Of a stretch of DNA of 57,789 nucleotides, positions 1 to 8,604 are shown in pieces. The stretch is from Casp-actino8 sp964614655 (GTDB lineage Bacteria > Actinomycetota > Acidimicrobiia > Acidimicrobiales > Ilumatobacteraceae). The notes beneath the pieces were generated by a model. It worked only from the letters and a program-made list of their open reading frames with translations, was not told the DNA's origin and did no database searches. The translations under genes and the position numbers were made by a program. Every line of letters begins with the position of its first letter. The first letter of the stretch is position 1. The stretch is from assembly GCA_964614655.1 (NCBI GenBank), contig CAZTPF010000011.1:1-57789 (forward strand), read 5' to 3'.

Positions 1-14
1 CCAGGAGGTCAACC

Positions 15-1763
15 ATGACGAAGAAGACGAGCAAGGTGCTCGCGCTTCTCGCTGGTGCGTCTCTCGTCATCGCAGCCTGTGGCGGCGACGACGGCGACTC
101 ATCGTCCAGCGAAACGGCGGCTCCGGCCACCGAAGCACCCGGTGATGGTGGAGACACCGACACCTCGGCCTGCGGTTCGGGCACTCTCGAAGGTGGAGCC
201 GGTGGCGCCGAAGGCGACGCCGCCATGCGCATCACCATCGACATCAATCCCGACGCCGTGTGGCAGGACGGCTGTCCGGTCACTGTCGCCGACTTCCAGT
301 GTTCGGTGAACGCGACCCTCAACACGCCCGGATCCATCAGCACGACCGGTTACGACAAGATCATCTCGGTCGAAGCCGGTGCGAGCGATCAGCAGGTCGT
401 CGTCGAGTTCAACGAGGTCTACGCCCCGTACAAGCTGCTCTTCGGCGGTTTGATCCAGGCCACGGCCGTCGAGGACTGCAACGACATCTCGACCGACTTC
501 TCCGACATCATCCAGATCTCGGGTCGCGAGTGGGTCATGGATTCGTGGAGTCCTGAGCAGCTCGTGTTCACGCCGAACGCCAACTACTGGGGCGACGCCC
601 CGGCCACCGAGCGCGTGGTCATGGTGCCGTTCGCCGATTTCGACACACAGAGTGCGGCAATCCTCGCTGGTGAAGTCGACTTCATCTACCCGCAGTTCTT
701 CGCCGGAATCACCGACGCTCTCTCCGACGCCAACATCACCAACAAGGTCGAGTTCGGCGGCGACTACGAGGGCTTCTACTTCCAGTCCGACCCGAACCGA
801 GGTGGACCGTTCTCGGATCCGATCTTCCGTGAGGCCTTCGTGAAGTCGGTCGATCGTCAGGGTGTGTTCGAGCAGATCTACATCCCGCTGTCGGATGGAC
901 AGGGCAAGCTCCTCGAATGCGGTCCGATCGTTCCTGGCCCGTACTGCAACGATTCGTTCGTCGGCCAGTACGACCCGGAGGGTGCCGTGGCACTTCTCGA
1001 GGCCAACGGCTGGGCCAAGGATGGCAGTGGCTACTGGGCCAAGGACGGTGAAGCACCGACGATCCGCTGGATCATCAACACCGGCAACACCCGTCGCGAG
1101 AACACCCAGGCCTACCTCATCCCGTTGATGCAGGCCGCCGGGTTCAACGTCGTGGCCGACAACTGCGACGCTGCGTGTTACTTCCAGCAGCGTCTGCCAG
1201 CCCTCGACTACGACATGGCCATGTACATCAGCACCGCTCCGCCGGACCCGGCCTACCTGAACGCCTCGTTCGCCTGTGATCAGATCCCGAGCGACGAGAA
1301 CGGCCAGCAGGGTCAGAACTCGACCGGTTGGTGCAACGAGGAAGCCACGGCTCTTCTGAAGGAGGCCGATGTGACGGTCGACGAGGGCCCGCGCGCCGAG
1401 CTCGTCAAGCAGGTCATGGATCTCATGGCCGCCGACCACGTCATGTTGCCGCTCTTCCAGTTCCCGAAGGCCGGTTTCTGGCGGACCGACCGCCTCGGTG
1501 GTCCGGTCGACGGTGAACTCAACAACTACCGCGCCTTCAACAACTTCTCGCAGTGGGAAGACGTCGACGGCGACGGACAGCTCATTCTCGGTGCCGAACA
1601 GTGGCCCGAGTGTCTGAACCCCGTCACCGAGTGCGCCAACTCGTCCTGGATGGTCTGGACCACTGCGTTCCCGGTCCTGCCCAACGTCTGGGACACCACC
1701 AACGGAGGCACCTTCGAGATCACCAACCTGGTGGCCGGAGAGCCCGTGGTCGAAGTTCTCTGA
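15..1763 (+). CDS. ABC transporter substrate-binding lipoprotein, family 5 (oligopeptide/dipeptide type)
   Basis: 582 residues. It captures an oligopeptide, dipeptide, nickel chelate or similar solute outside the membrane and hands it to the permeases encoded next. A lipoprotein signal peptide ends in the lipobox L-V-I-A-A-C with Cys22 as the lipid anchor. A Ser/Thr/Glu/Ala-rich linker follows to about residue 65, then the SBP_bac_5 domain. A perfect AGGAGG at 3-8 fixes the ATG at 15. It is the first gene of a complete opp/dpp-type operon, separated from the permease genes by a hairpin that probably lets it be made in excess. A C-terminal insertion rich in Asp/Gly (about residues 515-525) looks like a calcium-type loop; that is an inference. 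The substrate cannot be read from the sequence. Confidence 0.93.
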   Translation: MTKKTSKVLALLAGASLVIAACGGDDGDSSSSETAAPATEAPGDGGDTDTSACGSGTLEGGAGGAEGDAAMRITIDINPDAVWQDGCPVTVADFQCSVNATLNTPGSISTTGYDKIISVEAGASDQQVVVEFNEVYAPYKLLFGGLIQATAVEDCNDISTDFSDIIQISGREWVMDSWSPEQLVFTPNANYWGDAPATERVVMVPFADFDTQSAAILAGEVDFIYPQFFAGITDALSDANITNKVEFGGDYEGFYFQSDPNRGGPFSDPIFREAFVKSVDRQGVFEQIYIPLSDGQGKLLECGPIVPGPYCNDSFVGQYDPEGAVALLEANGWAKDGSGYWAKDGEAPTIRWIINTGNTRRENTQAYLIPLMQAAGFNVVADNCDAACYFQQRLPALDYDMAMYISTAPPDPAYLNASFACDQIPSDENGQQGQNSTGWCNEEATALLKEADVTVDEGPRAELVKQVMDLMAADHVMLPLFQFPKAGFWRTDRLGGPVDGELNNYRAFNNFSQWEDVDGDGQLILGAEQWPECLNPVTECANSSWMVWTTAFPVLPNVWDTTNGGTFEITNLVAGEPVVEVL

Positions 1764-1790
1764 TCGAGAACATCTGACCAATCGAGTGTC

Positions 1791-1818
1791 TGGGGGCTGA
1801 CTTTCGGGTCAGCCCCCA
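1791..1818 (+). terminator. Hairpin between binding-protein and permease genes
   Basis: A perfect 11-bp stem (1791-1801 with 1808-1818) encloses a 6-nt loop and lies 28 bp after the binding-protein stop. Only a weak T-rich tail follows, so it is more likely a partial terminator or mRNA-protecting hairpin than a full stop. It would raise binding-protein levels over permease levels. Confidence 0.7.
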
Positions 1819-1884
1819 GTCCTTGCCCAGTGGTCCTGGGAGTACTGTTCTGCCGCTGTCGATCGGAAAGGGGGAGGGTCGCCC

Positions 1885-2871
1885 GTGCTGCGTTTCGTTC
1901 TACGTCGTCTGATGTGGGCCGTCCCCATGGTGCTGATCGTCACCTTCCTGGTGTACGTCGCCCTACGGGTGGGCACCGACCCCTTGGCCAGCTATCTGAG
2001 GGTGAACCAGCGGGCCTCGGCCAAGAAGATCGAGCAGTACATCGAGACGAACGGTCTCTACGAAGGTTTCGGCGGCTACCTACGGGGCTATTTCCAGTGG
2101 TTGCAGGGTTTCGTGACCTTCGATTGGCCACGCTCCATCAAGGGCAGTCGCGAAGTATGGCCCGAATTCCGCGACGCCATGATGAACACGCTCCGGCTCG
2201 GACTGACGGCCACCGGGATCGGAATTCTCATCGGTTTGTCTCTCGGTGTGTTCGTGGCTCTGAAGCCGGGAGGTCTTCGCGACACGACCGTCAACACCGG
2301 TGCTTTCGTCGCCATCTCGACACCCCCGTACGTGTCGGCTCTCATCCTCCAGTTGGTGTTCGCCGTCTACTGGAATCGGTGGTTCGGGTCGTCGCTGCTG
2401 CCCACCTCGGGCGTGTATCCACCGGGTCAGCGCGGTTTCGATCTTTTCCTCATGATCAAACACATGATCTTGCCGGTGACGGTCGTGGTCATCCAGATCG
2501 TCGCCGTCTACACCCGCTACATGCGGGCCTCGCTTCTCGAAGTATTGAATTCCGAGTACATGCGGACGGCTCGCTCCAAAGGCATCAGTGAGCGACGAGT
2601 TCTCGTGCGTCACGCTCTCCGCAACGCGCTCATCCCCATCGTGACCGTGGCCGCTATCGACATCGGCGCCATCTTGGGTGGTCTCATCATCACCGAGCGC
2701 ATCTTCTCGTACCCAGGTCTCGGGGATTTCTTCCTCGGCGCCTACGACAACGGTGACTTCCCGCAAATGATGCCGTGGATGTTCTTCTTCACGCTGGTCG
2801 TCATCTTCTTCAATCTCGTCGCCGACGTCTCGTACGCGGTGCTGGACCCGAGGATTCGCCTTGGACGCTGA
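1885..2871 (+). CDS. Peptide ABC transporter permease, DppB/OppB family
   Basis: 328 residues, the usual length for DppB-type inner-membrane permeases. It forms half of the channel of the importer. An N-terminal membrane helix (about 9-30) precedes a periplasmic segment, then five further helices. The ATPase-docking EAA loop is visible around E-Y-M-R-T-A-R-S-K-G (residues about 212-240). The start is GTG at 1885, 7 nt after the strong purine tract AAAGGGGGAGGG (1867-1878). The stop overlaps the next permease by 11 bp, implying translational coupling. Confidence 0.93.
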   Translation: MLRFVLRRLMWAVPMVLIVTFLVYVALRVGTDPLASYLRVNQRASAKKIEQYIETNGLYEGFGGYLRGYFQWLQGFVTFDWPRSIKGSREVWPEFRDAMMNTLRLGLTATGIGILIGLSLGVFVALKPGGLRDTTVNTGAFVAISTPPYVSALILQLVFAVYWNRWFGSSLLPTSGVYPPGQRGFDLFLMIKHMILPVTVVVIQIVAVYTRYMRASLLEVLNSEYMRTARSKGISERRVLVRHALRNALIPIVTVAAIDIGAILGGLIITERIFSYPGLGDFFLGAYDNGDFPQMMPWMFFFTLVVIFFNLVADVSYAVLDPRIRLGR

Positions 2872-3823
2872 ACGCCCCACCACCGATGCCGCCGTCGGCT
2901 TGTCGGCGGAATCCCTCTCGCCGGGCCGCATGGCCTTCCGGCGTTTCGTCAAACATCGCGGGGCGCTCGTGTCGTCGATCTTCCTCGGCGCGATGGTCCT
3001 GTTCGTGATCCTCGCGCCCTTCACGGCGCGGTACGGCGTCAACGAGGCGGTGTTCAAGACCTCGATCGAGAACCCCAACCAATTTCTCTCGCCTCGCAGC
3101 ATCGCCTGGCTCGGAACCGACGACATCGGTCGCGACCTCTACAGCCGATTGATCTACGGATTGCGCGTGTCGATCTTCATCGGTCTCGCCGCCGCCTTTT
3201 TCGGGACCGTCCTCGGAGTCACCATCGGTGCTATCGCCGGACTTCGGGGTGGTTGGATCGACGACGTTCTGATGCGAGTGACCGACCTCTTCCTGGCCTT
3301 CCCATTTCTCGTGACCCTTCTGGTGCTCCGAAGTGTCATGTCGAGTGTGTCGTGGCTCGAACCCATCGTCGGGAAACCCACGTCGATTCGGTTCGTCATC
3401 GTGCTGTTCGTCCTCTTCGGCTGGATGGGTGTCGCTCGACTGATGCGCGGCCAGGTACTGGCGCTGAAAGAGCGCGAGTTCGTGGAGGCGGCTCGTGCGC
3501 TCGGAGCCGGGCCGGTCCGTATCGTCGTGCGGCACCTGCTTCCCAATGCCATCGGTCCGATCCTGGTGGCTCTCACATTCGCCGTTTCATCGGCCATCAT
3601 CGGCGAGGCGACCCTCGGCTTCTTCGGCTACGGCCCGCAACCAGGAGCCGGTTCGACGTCACTCGGCAAGTTGGTCGGCGGGGCCAAGGGAGCTCTCCTG
3701 CCCGGGTACTGGTGGCTCGTCGTCTTCCCGAGCGTCCTCTTGGTTCTGACGACTCTCTGTGTCAACTTCATCGGCGACGGATTGCGAGACGCAACCGACC
3801 CCAAACTGGACGGTTCCCGATGA
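2861..3823 (+). CDS. Peptide ABC transporter permease, DppC/OppC family
   Basis: 320 residues. It is the second channel subunit, partner of the DppB-like protein encoded upstream. It has an N-terminal helix (about 43-62), a periplasmic loop with the family signature G-T-D-D-I-G-R-D, and a C-terminal BPD_transp_1 domain with an EAA loop (E-F-V-E-A-A-R-A-L-G-A-G). The best start is TTG at 2861, inside the end of the previous gene; this gives a typical 40-residue cytoplasmic N-terminus, but an internal ATG at 2930 cannot be excluded. The stop overlaps the next ATG (ATGA). Confidence 0.92.
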   Translation: MDAERPTTDAAVGLSAESLSPGRMAFRRFVKHRGALVSSIFLGAMVLFVILAPFTARYGVNEAVFKTSIENPNQFLSPRSIAWLGTDDIGRDLYSRLIYGLRVSIFIGLAAAFFGTVLGVTIGAIAGLRGGWIDDVLMRVTDLFLAFPFLVTLLVLRSVMSSVSWLEPIVGKPTSIRFVIVLFVLFGWMGVARLMRGQVLALKEREFVEAARALGAGPVRIVVRHLLPNAIGPILVALTFAVSSAIIGEATLGFFGYGPQPGAGSTSLGKLVGGAKGALLPGYWWLVVFPSVLLVLTTLCVNFIGDGLRDATDPKLDGSR

Positions 3824-4797
3824 CCGACACCGTGCTCTCGCTTCGAGACTTCCACGTCACGTTCCCCACCTTGTTCGGAGAGGTGCAGGCGGTCCGTGGT
3901 GTCGACCTCGACGTTCGAGCGGGCGAGATCCTCGGTGTGGTGGGGGAGTCCGGCTCGGGCAAGTCGGTGACCTTCCTCGGAGTGATGGGTCTGCTCCCGA
4001 AATCGGCTCGCATCACCGGCTCGGCTCGAGTGGGCGACACCGAGCTCGTGGGCGCGCCGGCCAAGATCATGCGTCAGATCCGTGGACGACGTGTGGCCAT
4101 GATCTTCCAGGATCCGCTCTCGGCTCTGAACCCCACCCATCGCATCGGTGACCAGATCGTCGAGATGATCCAGGCTCACAACAAAGTGTCGACCAAGTCG
4201 GCGTCGTCACGAGCGGTGGAACTGCTGGCCGAAGTCGGAATTCCGCAGCCGGCCGATCGCGCCCGTCAGTATCCGCACGAGTTCTCGGGTGGAATGAGGC
4301 AACGAGTGATGATCGCCATGGCCATTGCCAACGATCCCGAGGTACTGATCGCCGACGAGCCGACCACCGCTCTCGATGTCACGGTTCAGGCGCAGATCCT
4401 CGAAATTCTCCAGAGGATCCAGTCCGAGTCGAACGCAGCGGTGGTGCTCATCACCCACGACCTGGGGGTCGTGGCGCGGGTCGCCGATCGGGTCCAGGGG
4501 ATGTACGCCGGCCGAGTGGTCGAGCGAGGAGATGTCGAAGCGGTGTACGACCATCCTTCCCATCCGTACACACAGGGTCTTCTCCAGTCGTTGCCGACCG
4601 TCGGACGCGACCGTCTGCAGCCGATTCCTGGAGCCCCGCCCAACATGATGGACCCACCGTCGGGTTGTGCATTCCGGGTTCGTTGCACCCATGCGATCGA
4701 ACGCTGTGCCGTGGAAGTGCCGACGCTTCGTCGGATCGGCGATCTGGAATCGGCGTGTTGGCGCGCCGACGAATTGTCGGGACTCGTGCAGCCATGA
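3820..4797 (+). CDS. Peptide ABC transporter ATP-binding protein, DppD/OppD family
   Basis: 325 residues. One of the two ATPases that power the importer. Walker A is G-E-S-G-S-G-K-S (about 41-48), the signature F-S-G-G-M-R-Q-R, Walker B V-L-I-A-D-E-P-T, and the H-loop is in I-T-H-D-L-G. The C-terminal oligo_HPY domain carries the Cys-rich C-A-F-R-V-R-C region typical of DppD/OppD, which in some members binds an Fe-S cluster. The ATG at 3820 overlaps the upstream stop by 4 bp, although the frame is open further upstream. Confidence 0.94.
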   Translation: MTDTVLSLRDFHVTFPTLFGEVQAVRGVDLDVRAGEILGVVGESGSGKSVTFLGVMGLLPKSARITGSARVGDTELVGAPAKIMRQIRGRRVAMIFQDPLSALNPTHRIGDQIVEMIQAHNKVSTKSASSRAVELLAEVGIPQPADRARQYPHEFSGGMRQRVMIAMAIANDPEVLIADEPTTALDVTVQAQILEILQRIQSESNAAVVLITHDLGVVARVADRVQGMYAGRVVERGDVEAVYDHPSHPYTQGLLQSLPTVGRDRLQPIPGAPPNMMDPPSGCAFRVRCTHAIERCAVEVPTLRRIGDLESACWRADELSGLVQP

Positions 4798-5771
4798 GCG
4801 CCGACACGCCGATTCTGGAGGTCGGCAACCTCGTCAAGAACTTCACGGTCCGAGGCTCCAGCGGATTGCGTTCCACGAAGAGGATCGTGCAGGCAGTTTC
4901 CGACGTCTCGTTCTCGGTTCGCGCAGGTGAGACCTTGGGTCTCGTGGGGGAGTCGGGTTCCGGAAAGACGACCGTCGGGCGATGCATACTTCGACTCCTC
5001 GAACCGACGGCAGGTTCGATTCGATTCGACGGTCGCGAACTGGTCGGAATGAACACTCGCGATCTGCGTGGACTTCGCCGTCAGATGCAGATCGTGTTCC
5101 AGGATCCGTACGCCTCACTCGATCCGCGAATGACCGTGGGCGCCTCCATCGCCGAGCCGCTCGACGTGCAGAAGATCCCCGGCGATCACGAGGCGCGAGT
5201 CCGTGAACTGCTCGAGTTGGTGGGTTTGTCTCCCGATCATGCGCGCCGTTTCCCTCACGAGTTCTCGGGTGGACAGCGGCAGCGCATCGGAATCGCACGA
5301 GCCTTGGCGAGCGAACCCCGCCTGCTCGTTCTCGACGAGCCGGTGTCGGCTCTCGACGTCAGCATTCAGGCCGGAGTCGTGAATCTTCTGGAGGATCTGC
5401 AGGATCGTCTCGGATTGGCGTTCGTCTTCATCGCCCACGACTTGTCGGTGGTGCGTCACATCTCCGACACCGTGGCCGTGATGTACCTCGGCAAGCTGGT
5501 CGAGATCGCCGACTCCGAGACCCTGTACGAGAGGGCGGCCCACCCGTACACCCAGGCGCTTCTGTCGGCGATTCCGGTCCCCGACCCGGTGGCCGAGAGA
5601 AGTCGTCGTCGCATCATGCTCGAGGGCGACGTCCCCTCGCCGATCGACCCTCCGACGGGGTGTCGATTCAGGACCAGGTGTCCGAGGGCCGAGACCCGGT
5701 GCGCCGAGGAAGAGCCCGCTCTCGTGGATCGAGGCCAGGGCCACCTGGTGGCCTGCCACTTTCCGGGTTGA
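4794..5771 (+). CDS. Peptide ABC transporter ATP-binding protein, DppF/OppF family
   Basis: 325 residues. It is the second ATPase of the importer. Walker A G-E-S-G-S-G-K-T-T, signature F-S-G-G-Q-R-Q-R and Walker B L-L-V-L-D-E-P-V-S-A-L-D are intact. The C-terminal oligo_HPY tail has C-R-F-R-T-R-C. The ATG at 4794 overlaps the previous stop (ATGA). It is the last gene of the five-gene operon; secG follows after 19 bp but has its own -10 box. Confidence 0.94.
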   Translation: MSADTPILEVGNLVKNFTVRGSSGLRSTKRIVQAVSDVSFSVRAGETLGLVGESGSGKTTVGRCILRLLEPTAGSIRFDGRELVGMNTRDLRGLRRQMQIVFQDPYASLDPRMTVGASIAEPLDVQKIPGDHEARVRELLELVGLSPDHARRFPHEFSGGQRQRIGIARALASEPRLLVLDEPVSALDVSIQAGVVNLLEDLQDRLGLAFVFIAHDLSVVRHISDTVAVMYLGKLVEIADSETLYERAAHPYTQALLSAIPVPDPVAERSRRRIMLEGDVPSPIDPPTGCRFRTRCPRAETRCAEEEPALVDRGQGHLVACHFPG

Positions 5772-5776
5772 GGCGT

Positions 5777-5782
5777 TAGGAT
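5777..5782 (+). promoter_or_regulatory. -10 box of leaderless secG promoter
   Basis: TAGGAT ends 8 nt before the secG GTG (5791). Transcription would start at or next to the start codon, and no Shine-Dalgarno sequence is present. Confidence 0.5.
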
Positions 5783-5790
5783 CGTCAACC

Positions 5791-6030
5791 GTGCGTGATC
5801 TGGTGATGTACGTGATGGTCGTGATCAACGTGTTGTCGACGATCGGAATGGTCGCTGGCATTCTCATGCACAGCGGAAAGGGCGGCGGCCTCTCCGACAT
5901 GTTCGGCGGAGGCGGTGGAGCGGCCCTCGGTTCGGCGGCCGCAGAACGCAACCTCAACCGCATCACCTTCGTGTTCGTCCTCGTCTGGGTGGTGTCGATT
6001 CTGAGCTTGGGCTTTCTCCTCGTCCGTTGA
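5791..6030 (+). CDS. secG: Preprotein translocase subunit SecG
   Basis: 79 residues, within the usual 70-90 range. SecG assists SecYEG during Sec-dependent protein export. Two membrane helices (about 4-26 and 57-77) flank the family-typical cytoplasmic Gly-rich loop, with K-G-G-G-L-S-D-M-F-G-G and L-G-S-A-A-A-E-R. The start is GTG at 5791, directly downstream of a -10-like TAGGAT. A leucine tRNA lies 59 bp downstream, an arrangement seen beside secG in several bacterial groups. Confidence 0.93.
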   Translation: MRDLVMYVMVVINVLSTIGMVAGILMHSGKGGGLSDMFGGGGGAALGSAAAERNLNRITFVFVLVWVVSILSLGFLLVR

Positions 6031-6089
6031 CGGTTGGTCGAGCGAACGTCGTTTCAAAGCCGTGACCTTCCGGTATCGTGACGGCTCTC

Positions 6090-6173
6090 GTCGAAGTGGC
6101 GGAATAGGCAGACGCGCTAGCTTGAGGGGCTAGTGATCGTAAGATCGTGGGGGTTCAAGTCCCCCCTTCGACA
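6090..6173 (+). tRNA. tRNA-Leu (anticodon GAG)
   Basis: The acceptor stem GTCGAAG (6090-6096) pairs with CTTCGAC (6166-6172), with discriminator A at 6173. The anticodon stem CTAGC/GCTAG (6117-6121, 6129-6133) encloses the loop TTGAGGG with anticodon GAG at 6124-6126. A long class-II variable arm with stem GATC/GATC follows. The T arm GGGGG-TTCAAGT-CCCCC is perfect. The 3' CCA is not encoded and must be added after transcription. It decodes CUC and CUU. Confidence 0.96.
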
Positions 6174-6243
6174 CGAGTGATTCGGTGGTGATCTGGTGAC
6201 GAAAATTCGCCGTCATCACGGGGAACCGGGGCTCGGTTTCCGT

Positions 6244-6249
6244 TACGGT
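6244..6249 (+). promoter_or_regulatory. -10 box of leaderless protease promoter
   Basis: TACGGT followed by exactly 6 nt and then GTG at 6256. The spacing supports the GTG at 6256 over the upstream in-frame GTG at 6196. Confidence 0.5.
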
Positions 6250-6255
6250 CGCGAC

Positions 6256-7983
6256 GTGCATCGTCTCCGGGGCATCGTGGCGGCTCTTCTGCTGGTGCCA
6301 CTTCTGGGCGTGGGGGCGAGCAGAGTGTCGGCCGTCCATTCGTTGGATGACGATCGAGTCCAGCCGATGATCGTCGGGGGAGTGCCGGCGGATGCCAAAT
6401 GGGGGTCGATCGTCACTCGAATCGACATCGGTGGCTCTCTCTGCAGCGGCACCCTCTTGAGCCGAGAATGGGTGCTCACCGCCGGTCATTGCATCGAGGA
6501 TCGGGCCACCGTGTACCTCGGTTCTACGTCGGTGCCCAGTCTTGTGTCTCTTGGTGGAGCGACGGGCTACGCGCACCCGTACTACTCGTACAACGCGTTT
6601 CAATTGATCTACGACTTCGGTCTGTACCGACTCGACACTCCGGCCAACTCCGTCGACGTCACGGGATTGCCTCAGATCGCCTCGTACGACGACACGGCTG
6701 CGTGGGCTCCAGGTACGTCTGTGCAATCCATCGGTTGGGGAGTCACGTCACCGGGCGGCAGCGTGTCGCCCACGATGTTGAGCGGGACGATGCAGATCGT
6801 CGCGAAGTCGGGTTGCACCGATCTCGACATGTCCCTCGGCAACGTCTTCGACGCGAGTACGGCGATCTGTACATTTGCAACTGGCGTCTCGTCATGCAAC
6901 GGAGACTCGGGAGGCCCGGTCGTGGCGAGTGTGGGCGGGGTCGACACCGTCGTCGGGGTCACCAGTTACGGTCCGGTGGCCTGTGACGGCCATTCCGTTG
7001 CCGCCTGGACACCGAGTGCTCTCACGTGGATACGGTCCAAGACCGGCCTCCCGCTCGGCTCGGGTGCCGGTCTACCGTCCACCGGACTCGAGATCACCCG
7101 AGTGTTCGGGCTCGACCGCTACGAAACCGCAGCCGCCGTCGGCGCGATCTGGGAGGAAGCGGCCACCGTGTTCGTGGCCACTGGGGCGAAATTCCCCGAT
7201 GCGCTGGCGGCCGGAGCGGCGGCCAGCGCTTACGGCGTCCCGGTTCTGCTCGTCCGACCCGACTCCGTCCCTGAATCGACTCGCCTTCTGCTCGAACGAC
7301 TGGCGCCGACGACGATCGTTCTGGCCGGTGGTCCGGCGGCGATCAGTGTGACGGTGGAGGAGCAATTGAGGGCCCTCACCGGCGCCACCATCGAACGCGA
7401 AGGGGGGATCGATCGTTACGAAACGGCTGACTTGCTCACCGGCGACGCCTGGGACGGTTTCTTGAGCGACCGGGTCTGGGTGGCGAGTGGCCGAGACTTC
7501 GCCGACCCTCTCATCGCCTCCACGGCCGCCGCGGTGTTCGGCGACGCATTCGTCTTGATCGACGGCTTACGGCCTTTGCCGGAGTTCACGAGAAACCGTT
7601 TGGTCTCCCTGGCGCCGAGCCGGATCTCCGTGGTGGGGTCGGAGTCGGCATTCTCAACGTCCGTCCTCGACGAGTTGGCGGCGTTCTCGACGGTGTCGCT
7701 GATCTCCGACCCCGACGTCACCCGTCGCTCGATCGCGGTGTGGGAGGGCCTCGACGTCTCGGAGTGGGCGGCCCTGGCCACCGTGGCGAACTTCCCCGAT
7801 GCCTTGTCGGCGGTTCCGTTCTCGGCTCTCGAGCCCGTGTCGCCCCTCATGCTCGTGCCGCCCACGTGTGTGCCCACCGGAGTGCGTTCGGAAATGACCC
7901 GGCTCGGGGTGTCGTCTCTCGCGATTTTCGGCGGTCCGGCGGCGCTCAGTGAGAACGTCGAGGCTCTGGTGGCCTGTACGTGA
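6256..7983 (+). CDS. Secreted trypsin-like serine protease with C-terminal cell-wall-binding repeats 2
   Basis: 575 residues from GTG 6256. A Sec signal peptide (about 1-26, ending in A-S-R-V-S-A) is followed by a trypsin (S1) domain starting at I-V-G-G. The catalytic triad is complete: His78 in T-A-G-H-C, Asp120 in Y-D-F-G-L and Ser218 in G-D-S-G-G-P. From about residue 280 three copies of the cell-wall-binding repeat 2 (PF04122) follow; the first two begin R-V-F-G-L-D-R-Y-E-T-A and G-I-D-R-Y-E-T-A, and each contains F-P-D-A-L or D-F-A-D-P plus an A-G-G-P-A-A or F-G-G-P-A-A turn. It is probably secreted and held non-covalently on the cell surface. The substrate is unknown. An upstream in-frame GTG (6196) would bury the signal peptide and is less likely. 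Its stop abuts the convergent thrH-like stop with no spacer. Confidence 0.9.
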   Translation: MHRLRGIVAALLLVPLLGVGASRVSAVHSLDDDRVQPMIVGGVPADAKWGSIVTRIDIGGSLCSGTLLSREWVLTAGHCIEDRATVYLGSTSVPSLVSLGGATGYAHPYYSYNAFQLIYDFGLYRLDTPANSVDVTGLPQIASYDDTAAWAPGTSVQSIGWGVTSPGGSVSPTMLSGTMQIVAKSGCTDLDMSLGNVFDASTAICTFATGVSSCNGDSGGPVVASVGGVDTVVGVTSYGPVACDGHSVAAWTPSALTWIRSKTGLPLGSGAGLPSTGLEITRVFGLDRYETAAAVGAIWEEAATVFVATGAKFPDALAAGAAASAYGVPVLLVRPDSVPESTRLLLERLAPTTIVLAGGPAAISVTVEEQLRALTGATIEREGGIDRYETADLLTGDAWDGFLSDRVWVASGRDFADPLIASTAAAVFGDAFVLIDGLRPLPEFTRNRLVSLAPSRISVVGSESAFSTSVLDELAAFSTVSLISDPDVTRRSIAVWEGLDVSEWAALATVANFPDALSAVPFSALEPVSPLMLVPPTCVPTGVRSEMTRLGVSSLAIFGGPAALSENVEALVACT

Positions 7984-8604
7984 CTACAAGAGGCGCGTGA
8001 AGGCGTCGAGAAGGTCGTCGTAGCGGTCGTAGGCCGGAAAATGCGGGAACTCCGCTTTGACGTTGTCGGGTGCGTGGAAAAGAAAGCCGGCGTCCGCCTC
8101 GGCCAGCATCGTGGTGTCGTTGTACGAGTCGCCGGCGGCGAAGATCCGATAGTTGAGCTGGCGTAGCGCTCGGACGGCTTCGCGCTTCTGATCGGGCATG
8201 CGCAGCTGGTAGTCGGTGACGAAGTCGTCGGCGACGATCAAGCGATGGCACAGGATCGTCGGCATACCGAGATGGCGCATGAGCGGTCGAGCGAACTGCT
8301 CGAAGGTGTCGGACAAGATCACGACTTGAGTTCGGTTCCGTAACTCGTCGAGGAAATCACGGGCGCCGGGAAGCGGAGACAGCCCTCCGATGACCTCCTC
8401 GATCGCCGACATCGTGAGACCGTGTTCGGCGAGGATTCGCAGCCGACCCTGCATGAGGACGTCGTAATCCGGTTCGTCGCGAGTGGTTCGCCGCAACTCG
8501 TCGATTCCGGTGGTTTCGGCCACGGCGATCCAGATCTCGGGGACCAGAACTCCTTCCAGGTCGAGGGTCACCACGGTCTGCTGTGGTTGGATGTCGTTCG
8601 TCAT
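7984..8604 (-). CDS. thrH: ThrH-like HAD phosphatase (phosphoserine phosphatase / phosphoserine:homoserine phosphotransferase)
   Basis: 206 residues, matching ThrH length. ThrH dephosphorylates phosphoserine and can transfer the phosphate to homoserine. The HAD nucleophile motif has the ThrH form D-L-E-G-V-L-V-P-E (Asp15, Glu17) instead of DxDGT. Motif II is I-L-S-D-T-F, the motif III lysine lies in P-D-Q-K-R, and motif IV is A-A-G-D-S-Y-N-D-T. H-A-P-D-N-V-K near the C-terminus is also family-typical. The ATG overlaps the Rieske gene stop (ATGA), so it is translated as the last gene of the acyl-CoA dehydrogenase/Rieske unit, an odd setting for an amino-acid enzyme. Confidence 0.85.
   Translation of the reverse strand: MTNDIQPQQTVVTLDLEGVLVPEIWIAVAETTGIDELRRTTRDEPDYDVLMQGRLRILAEHGLTMSAIEEVIGGLSPLPGARDFLDELRNRTQVVILSDTFEQFARPLMRHLGMPTILCHRLIVADDFVTDYQLRMPDQKREAVRALRQLNYRIFAAGDSYNDTTMLAEADAGFLFHAPDNVKAEFPHFPAYDRYDDLLDAFTRLL

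Noticed and set aside
99..1781. Long open frame antisense to the binding-protein gene
   Set aside because: It mirrors the codon pattern of the lipoprotein gene, has low-complexity Arg/Asp/Val content and no start signal; a GC-rich shadow.
6196..6255. Upstream GTG as the protease start
   Set aside because: It would put 20 charged residues before a clean signal peptide, and it precedes the -10 box at 6244.
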